Assembly (NCBI GenBank): GCA_038204345.1
Contig: JBBRDB010000092.1
Span: 1-9,530, forward strand
Reading direction: 5' to 3'
Source: JAHJSA01 sp038204345
Lineage (GTDB): Bacteria; Actinomycetota; Thermoleophilia; RBG-16-64-13
Length of the DNA stretch: 9,530 bases
Numbering within the stretch: the stretch's first letter is position 1; the number at the start of each line of letters is the position of its first letter. Positions 6,410-9,530 of the stretch are shown here, one piece after another. The notes beneath the pieces are model-generated. The model saw only the letters and a list, made by a program, of their open reading frames with translations. It ran no database searches and was not told where the DNA came from. The position numbers and the translations under genes were made by a program.

Positions 6410-7953
6410 CCGGTCGCGACGAGACTCCCCGCAAGGTCGTGGTGCTCGACTTCGGCGGTCAGTACGCCCAGCTCATCGCCCGCAGAGTGCGCGAGTGCAG
6501 AGTCTACTCGGAGCTGCTCCCGTACGACACGCCGCTCTCCGAGCTGAAACAGGCCGACCCGGCAGGCATCATCCTCTCCGGCGGTCCACGGAGCGTCAAC
6601 GACCCCGGGGCCCCCATGCCCGATCCGGGGGTCCTCGAGCTTGGCGTACCCGTGTTGGGTATCTGCTACGGCCTGCAGCTGCTGAGCCGCTTGAGCGGAG
6701 GCGTTGTAGCCCGCACCGACCGGGCCGAGTACGGCGGCATGGACATCGAGGTGGTGGCGGACAGCCCTCTGTTCGAGGATCTGCCGCGTGAGCAACCGTC
6801 GTGGATGAGTCACGGCGATGCGGTTTTGGAAACGCCTCCGGGGTTCACGCTCACGGCCCGCAGCCGGTCGTTGCCGGTCGCGGCAGTGGAGGACGCGGAC
6901 AGGCGTCTCTACGGCGTGCAGTTCCACCCCGAGGTGCGTCACACCAAGTACGGGCAGGACCTCCTGAAGAACTTTCTCTACAGCATCTGCGACATCGCGC
7001 CCACCTGGACGCCGGTGTCGATCATCGAGGACGCGGTGTCTCGCATCCGCGAGCAGGTAGGCGACGGCCGCATCATCTGCGGACTGTCGGGTGGGGTGGA
7101 TTCGGCAGTAGCGGCACTCCTCACCTACAAGGCGGTGGGGGATCAACTCACCTGCATCTTCGTGGACCACGGACTCATGCGCAAGGACGAAGGCGAAGAG
7201 GTGGAGAACGCTTTTGGGCACCACTTCCATGTGCCGCTCGTGCATGTGCGTGCGCAGGAGCGTTTCATCACCAAGCTGGCCGGTGTCGAGGATCCCGAGA
7301 CGAAGCGCAAGATCATCGGGGAGGAGTTCATCCGCACCTTCGAAGAGGAAGCCCGGCACCTGGGCGATGTCCGCTTCCTGGTGCAGGGGACGCTCTACTC
7401 CGACGTGATCGAATCGGGCACGCGCGACGCGGCGAAGATCAAGTCGCATCACAACGTGGGCGGCCTCCCCGAACACATGGACTTCGACCTCGTGGAGCCG
7501 CTGCGCATGCTCTTCAAAGACGAGGTGCGCGTGGTTGGGGAGGAACTCGGTCTGCCGGACTCCATGGTGTGGCGCCAGCCGTTCCCCGGACCGGGTTTGG
7601 CCATACGCATCATCGGCGACGTCACCGAGGAACGCCTGCACATCCTTCGCGAAGCCGACGCCATCCTGTTGGAAGAGGTGCGCCGAGCGGGTCTCTACCG
7701 AGAACTGTGGCAGTCTTTCGCCGTGCTCCCCGCTATCCGCAGCGTTGGCGTCATGGGCGACGAGCGCACCTACGCATACCCTATAGTCATCAGGGCCGTG
7801 ACCTCCGAAGACGCCATGACCGCCGATTGGGCGCGCCTGCCCTACGAGCTGCTCGAGCGTATCTCGAGCCGGGTGATCAATGAGGTGCCGGGAGTGAACC
7901 GGGTGGCCCTGGACGTTTCGAGCAAACCCCCCTCGACCATCGAGTGGGAGTGA
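6406..7953 (+). CDS. guaA: GMP synthase, glutamine-hydrolysing
   Basis: The cytoplasmic enzyme converts XMP to GMP, using ATP and ammonia from glutamine. At 515 residues it has the standard fused architecture. The class-I glutamine amidotransferase domain holds the triad Cys87 (in GICYG), His174 and Glu176 (in FHPE). The ATP pyrophosphatase domain begins with the P-loop SGGVDS at 228-233. The C-terminal dimerisation and substrate domain contains RQPFPGPGLAIRI, KSHHNVGGLP and the family ending KPPSTIEWE. ATG 6406 overlaps the kinase stop by four bases; the same frame stays open much further upstream, but the family N-terminus (KVVVLDFGGQYAQLIARR) begins just after this ATG, so the extension is rejected. 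rsfS follows after eight bases. All catalytic residues are present and it looks intact. Confidence 0.97.
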   Translation: MTGRDETPRKVVVLDFGGQYAQLIARRVRECRVYSELLPYDTPLSELKQADPAGIILSGGPRSVNDPGAPMPDPGVLELGVPVLGICYGLQLLSRLSGGVVARTDRAEYGGMDIEVVADSPLFEDLPREQPSWMSHGDAVLETPPGFTLTARSRSLPVAAVEDADRRLYGVQFHPEVRHTKYGQDLLKNFLYSICDIAPTWTPVSIIEDAVSRIREQVGDGRIICGLSGGVDSAVAALLTYKAVGDQLTCIFVDHGLMRKDEGEEVENAFGHHFHVPLVHVRAQERFITKLAGVEDPETKRKIIGEEFIRTFEEEARHLGDVRFLVQGTLYSDVIESGTRDAAKIKSHHNVGGLPEHMDFDLVEPLRMLFKDEVRVVGEELGLPDSMVWRQPFPGPGLAIRIIGDVTEERLHILREADAILLEEVRRAGLYRELWQSFAVLPAIRSVGVMGDERTYAYPIVIRAVTSEDAMTADWARLPYELLERISSRVINEVPGVNRVALDVSSKPPSTIEWE

Positions 7954-7961
7954 GGAGCAGG

Positions 7962-8504
7962 ATGACCAACGATACGAAAGGGGCCGCGGACGAGGCGTTC
8001 CCCGAGAAGGCGCAGACGGCCGCGGAACCGCCGGCGCCCGTCGCCGCCGAACCCGAGACCGACATCACAATCGACGACCTGGGCACCGAAGCGGTCGAGT
8101 CCGGCTTGGGCGTCCCCGCGCGAACCCAGCCGCGCGAGCGCAGCACCGACGACAAGTTGGAGTTGATCCACCGACATACGTTGCTGGCGGCGGCCACGGC
8201 CTCGGGCATGAAGGCCGAGGACATCCGCATCCTCGATGTCCACGAGATGGTGAGCTACACCGACTTCTTGCTCATCTGCACCGGCCGCTCGGCTCGGCAG
8301 ACGGGAAGGATCGCGGAGGAGATCGCTCTCAAGTTGAAGAAGGAGTTAGGCTTGATCCCCACCAGCGTGGAGGGCGAGCGCCCGGGTGAGTGGGTCCTGC
8401 TGGACTACCTCGATTTCATCGTCCACGTCTTCACGCCCGAGGCTCACGACTTCTATCGACTCGACGTCTTGTGGAAGCAGGCGCCCACGGAGATCATCGA
8501 GTAG
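7962..8504 (+). CDS. rsfS: Ribosome silencing factor RsfS (Iojap/YbeB family) with long N-terminal extension
   Basis: RsfS binds ribosomal protein L14 on the large subunit and blocks subunit joining when nutrients are scarce. The 180-residue product has the family domain at about residues 64-172: KLELI, then KAEDIRILDV, DFLLICTGRSARQTGRIAEEI, SVEGERPGEWVLLDYLDFIVHVF and the closing FYRLDVLW. Typical bacterial members are about 105-140 residues; here the first 62 residues are an additional Ala/Pro/Glu-rich acidic stretch that looks disordered. ATG 7962 is chosen over in-frame GTG 7944 because AGGAG at 7953-7957 precedes it; 7944 would lie inside guaA. It follows guaA by eight bases. In many bacteria rsfS sits with nadD, which is absent here. 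Co-expression with guaA ties translation restraint to GTP supply, an appealing but unproven link. Confidence 0.92.
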   Translation: MTNDTKGAADEAFPEKAQTAAEPPAPVAAEPETDITIDDLGTEAVESGLGVPARTQPRERSTDDKLELIHRHTLLAAATASGMKAEDIRILDVHEMVSYTDFLLICTGRSARQTGRIAEEIALKLKKELGLIPTSVEGERPGEWVLLDYLDFIVHVFTPEAHDFYRLDVLWKQAPTEIIE

Positions 8505-8506
8505 AG

Positions 8507-8574
8507 CCGCGTTGCGCGGGCCGGACGCGCTCGGCGCGGCCCCCGGAGGCCGGTGGACCAAGGCGACCGGGGGC
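8507..8574 (+). terminator. Chain of overlapping GC-rich hairpins after rsfS, possible terminator
   Basis: Three perfect or near-perfect stems occur just after the rsfS stop. CCGCG/CGCGG pairs at 8507-8511 with 8515-8519. GGGCCG/CGGCCC pairs at 8518-8523 with 8537-8542, extended inside by CGC/GCG. GCCCCCGG/CCGGGGGC pairs at 8539-8546 with 8567-8574. Neighbouring stems share bases, so they exclude one another. None is followed by a T run, so termination would be of the non-canonical high-GC type. The region separates the four-gene unit from the tRNA promoter. Confidence 0.4.
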
Positions 8575-8577
8575 GTG

Positions 8578-8606
8578 TTGCACGCCCCACTGACAGTGGG
8601 TATACT
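8578..8606 (+). promoter_or_regulatory. Promoter of tRNA-Ala, with palindrome in the spacer
   Basis: TTGCAC (8578-8583) and TATACT (8601-8606) are exactly 17 bases apart, the clearest sigma70-type promoter in the window. The spacer contains CCCACTGACAGTGGG (8586-8600), a perfect odd palindrome that abuts the -10 box. A GC-rich stretch follows the -10 box, as in promoters under stringent control. Transcription should begin near 8613, about 11 bases before the tRNA. Confidence 0.82.
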
Positions 8607-8623
8607 CCACCTCCGCGTGACGT

Positions 8624-8699
8624 GGGGGTATAGCTCAGTTGGGAGAGCGCGACGCTGGCAGCGTTGAGGCCAGGGGTTCGAGTCCCCTTACCTCCACCA
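8624..8699 (+). tRNA. tRNA-Ala, anticodon GGC
   Basis: The 76-base gene folds as a full cloverleaf. Acceptor GGGGGTA (8624-8630) pairs with TACCTCC (8689-8695), including the G3-U70 pair that identifies alanine tRNAs. The D arm is GCTC/GAGC (8633-8636, 8645-8648). The anticodon stem is CGACG/CGTTG with loop CTGGCAG, giving anticodon GGC at 8657-8659 (reads GCC and GCU). The T arm is AGGGG/CCCCT around TTCGAGT. The discriminator A and CCA (8697-8699) are encoded. It has its own promoter and is followed by a short hairpin. Confidence 0.96.
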
Positions 8700-8718
8700 T
8701 AAGTCTCTTACTCAAACC

Positions 8719-9530
8719 ATGAGCAAGGGAAAAGGCCGTTTTGGCCTTTGTAGGATCCCCGCCTATAACAACGCCATGCTGGAGCCTGACTGGGCCGCCT
8801 CCAGCGAGGCCACCTACTCCGGCTATCACCGGGTGACCTTCGTCTTCAAACTGAAAGACGAGTACGGCCAGGTGAACAACAACAGCTATGACACAAAGAT
8901 CTACATGGGGCCCACGGTGAGCACCTGGCCCTGGGCCTCGGGCCCGACCAACCACAATACGCAGGTGGCCGTCCTTGCCAACGATGTGAGGCACACCAGC
9001 TATGACCTGGGCGAGTTTGCCGAGCACTCCGCGCAGGCCACCCTGGACAAGGCCCGCCTGGACGTGGACGTAACCTACCTGGATATTGCCTCCGGGGGCC
9101 CGCCGTCCGAGCTCGAGCGCACCTATTGGTCTTCTCGAACCACCGCGGGCTATTTTGCTCTCGGCTGGCGCTTCAACTTCGAGCGGCGGCTCAACTTTGT
9201 AAGCGGAGACCAGATCGATTACGTTGATACGGCCGGCGAGATCCGCTCCTTCGCCAAAGTGGGGACGAGCTGGCAGGCCCCCCACGGCACAGTCGCTACG
9301 CTGGCCAACCCCGCGCCCAACTGGACACTCACCTTCAAGGATAAAGGCGTCCTTACCTTCGACTACAGCGGCAAGCTTCTAAGTGAGGCCGATCGGAACG
9401 GAAACACGGTCACCTACACCTGGGGCACGAACCTACTCACGATAACGGCGGCTAACGGCCAGCAGATCCAGGTGACCCTAAACGCAGGCGGCAAGATAAC
9501 CTCCGCAAGCTACGCAACCGCCGCCGGCAC
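8719..9530 (+). CDS. Rhs/YD-repeat-type surface or toxin-delivery protein, partial (runs off window; 5' end uncertain, possibly truncated)
   Basis: Frame +1 has no stop from 8668 to the window end. Protein-like sequence is clear from about 8761 (YNNAMLEPDWAASSEATYSG) onward. The segment LERTYWSSRTTAGYFALGWRF (from about 9112) followed by DYVDTAGEIRSFAKV is the entry region seen before YD repeats. FDYSGKLLSEADRNGNTVTYTW (9358-9423) and TLNAGGKITSASY are YD/Rhs-repeat features. Such proteins form large beta-cages enclosing a C-terminal toxin or adhesive tip and are exported or anchored outside the cell. No ribosome site or signal peptide is visible at the possible starts ATG 8719 and ATG 8776, and the usual N-terminal portion is missing. 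So this may be a 5'-truncated remnant or an internal piece joined here by insertion. Two 60-base lines I counted (8881, 9421) are each 60% GC against 67% for one in guaA (7561). Confidence 0.72.
   Translation, partial: MSKGKGRFGLCRIPAYNNAMLEPDWAASSEATYSGYHRVTFVFKLKDEYGQVNNNSYDTKIYMGPTVSTWPWASGPTNHNTQVAVLANDVRHTSYDLGEFAEHSAQATLDKARLDVDVTYLDIASGGPPSELERTYWSSRTTAGYFALGWRFNFERRLNFVSGDQIDYVDTAGEIRSFAKVGTSWQAPHGTVATLANPAPNWTLTFKDKGVLTFDYSGKLLSEADRNGNTVTYTWGTNLLTITAANGQQIQVTLNAGGKITSASYATAAG
8731..8750 (+). terminator. Probable terminator after tRNA-Ala
   Basis: AAAGGCC (8731-8737) and GGCCTTT (8743-8749) form a seven-base stem with loop GTTTT, 32 bases after the tRNA. The descending arm ends in TTTGT, a short T run. 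It is the natural end of the tRNA transcript. It also lies inside the open frame that continues into the Rhs-like gene, which argues that real coding begins after it. Confidence 0.6.

Noticed and set aside
6244..7641. 465-residue minus-strand frame opposite guaA
   Set aside because: Antisense shadow of a GC-rich conserved gene; its sequence is His/Arg/Val-rich with no motif or ribosome site.
8707..8727. Hairpin CTTACTCA / TGAGCAAG after the tRNA
   Set aside because: Has one internal mismatch and no T run; the hairpin at 8731-8749 is the better terminator.
8635..9285. Long minus-strand frame opposite the tRNA and Rhs region
   Set aside because: It overlaps the tRNA gene and a plus-strand frame with clear Rhs-type features; no family motif was seen in it.

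Overview
The window is GC-rich, gene-dense bacterial chromosome. The gene set is a pyrE - HU - class-2 pyrF stretch with HU as a lone histone-like gene, then guaA coupled to a ribosome silencing factor. High GC, GTG/TTG starts and a mycobacterial-type PyrF suggest an actinobacterial lineage, perhaps near Coriobacteriia or an uncultured relative. This placement is inference; no 16S or other decisive marker is present.

Layout. Positions 1-408 hold the C-terminus of a TldE/PmbA-type peptidase subunit. Then come orotate phosphoribosyltransferase (437-1033), an HU DNA-binding protein with its own ribosome site and a strong intrinsic terminator (1130-1452), OMP decarboxylase (1520-2419), and a LysM membrane-anchored protein that overlaps pyrF by four bases (2416-2922). 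PyrE and PyrF supply the last two steps of UMP synthesis. A convergent minus-strand pair of unknown genes follows: a small basic protein (2952-3287) and a six-helix membrane protein (3290-4027 or slightly longer). The membrane protein may begin at a non-standard AUC or AUU codon.

A divergent intergenic region (about 4040-4182) carries two outward-facing extended -10 promoters built on the same 10-mer. The rightward one starts a compact four-gene unit: D-Ala-D-Ala carboxypeptidase (4183-5454), a PfkB-family sugar-phosphate kinase (5462-6409), GMP synthase (6406-7953) and ribosome silencing factor RsfS (7962-8504). Gaps are 7 and 8 bases and one junction overlaps by 4, so the unit is probably one transcript combining wall remodelling, sugar phosphate metabolism, purine synthesis and translation control.

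A chain of overlapping GC-rich inverted repeats (8507-8574) follows rsfS. Then comes a clear sigma70-like promoter with a perfect 15-base palindrome filling most of its spacer, driving a tRNA-Ala(GGC) gene with encoded CCA (8624-8699). Right after the tRNA and a short hairpin, the sequence enters an open frame encoding an Rhs/YD-repeat-type cell-surface or toxin-delivery protein. That frame runs off the window end and has no visible ribosome site or signal peptide. This abrupt switch next to a tRNA 3' end is the most accessory-looking part of the window. I see no CRISPR array, transposase, integrase or recognisable riboswitch.
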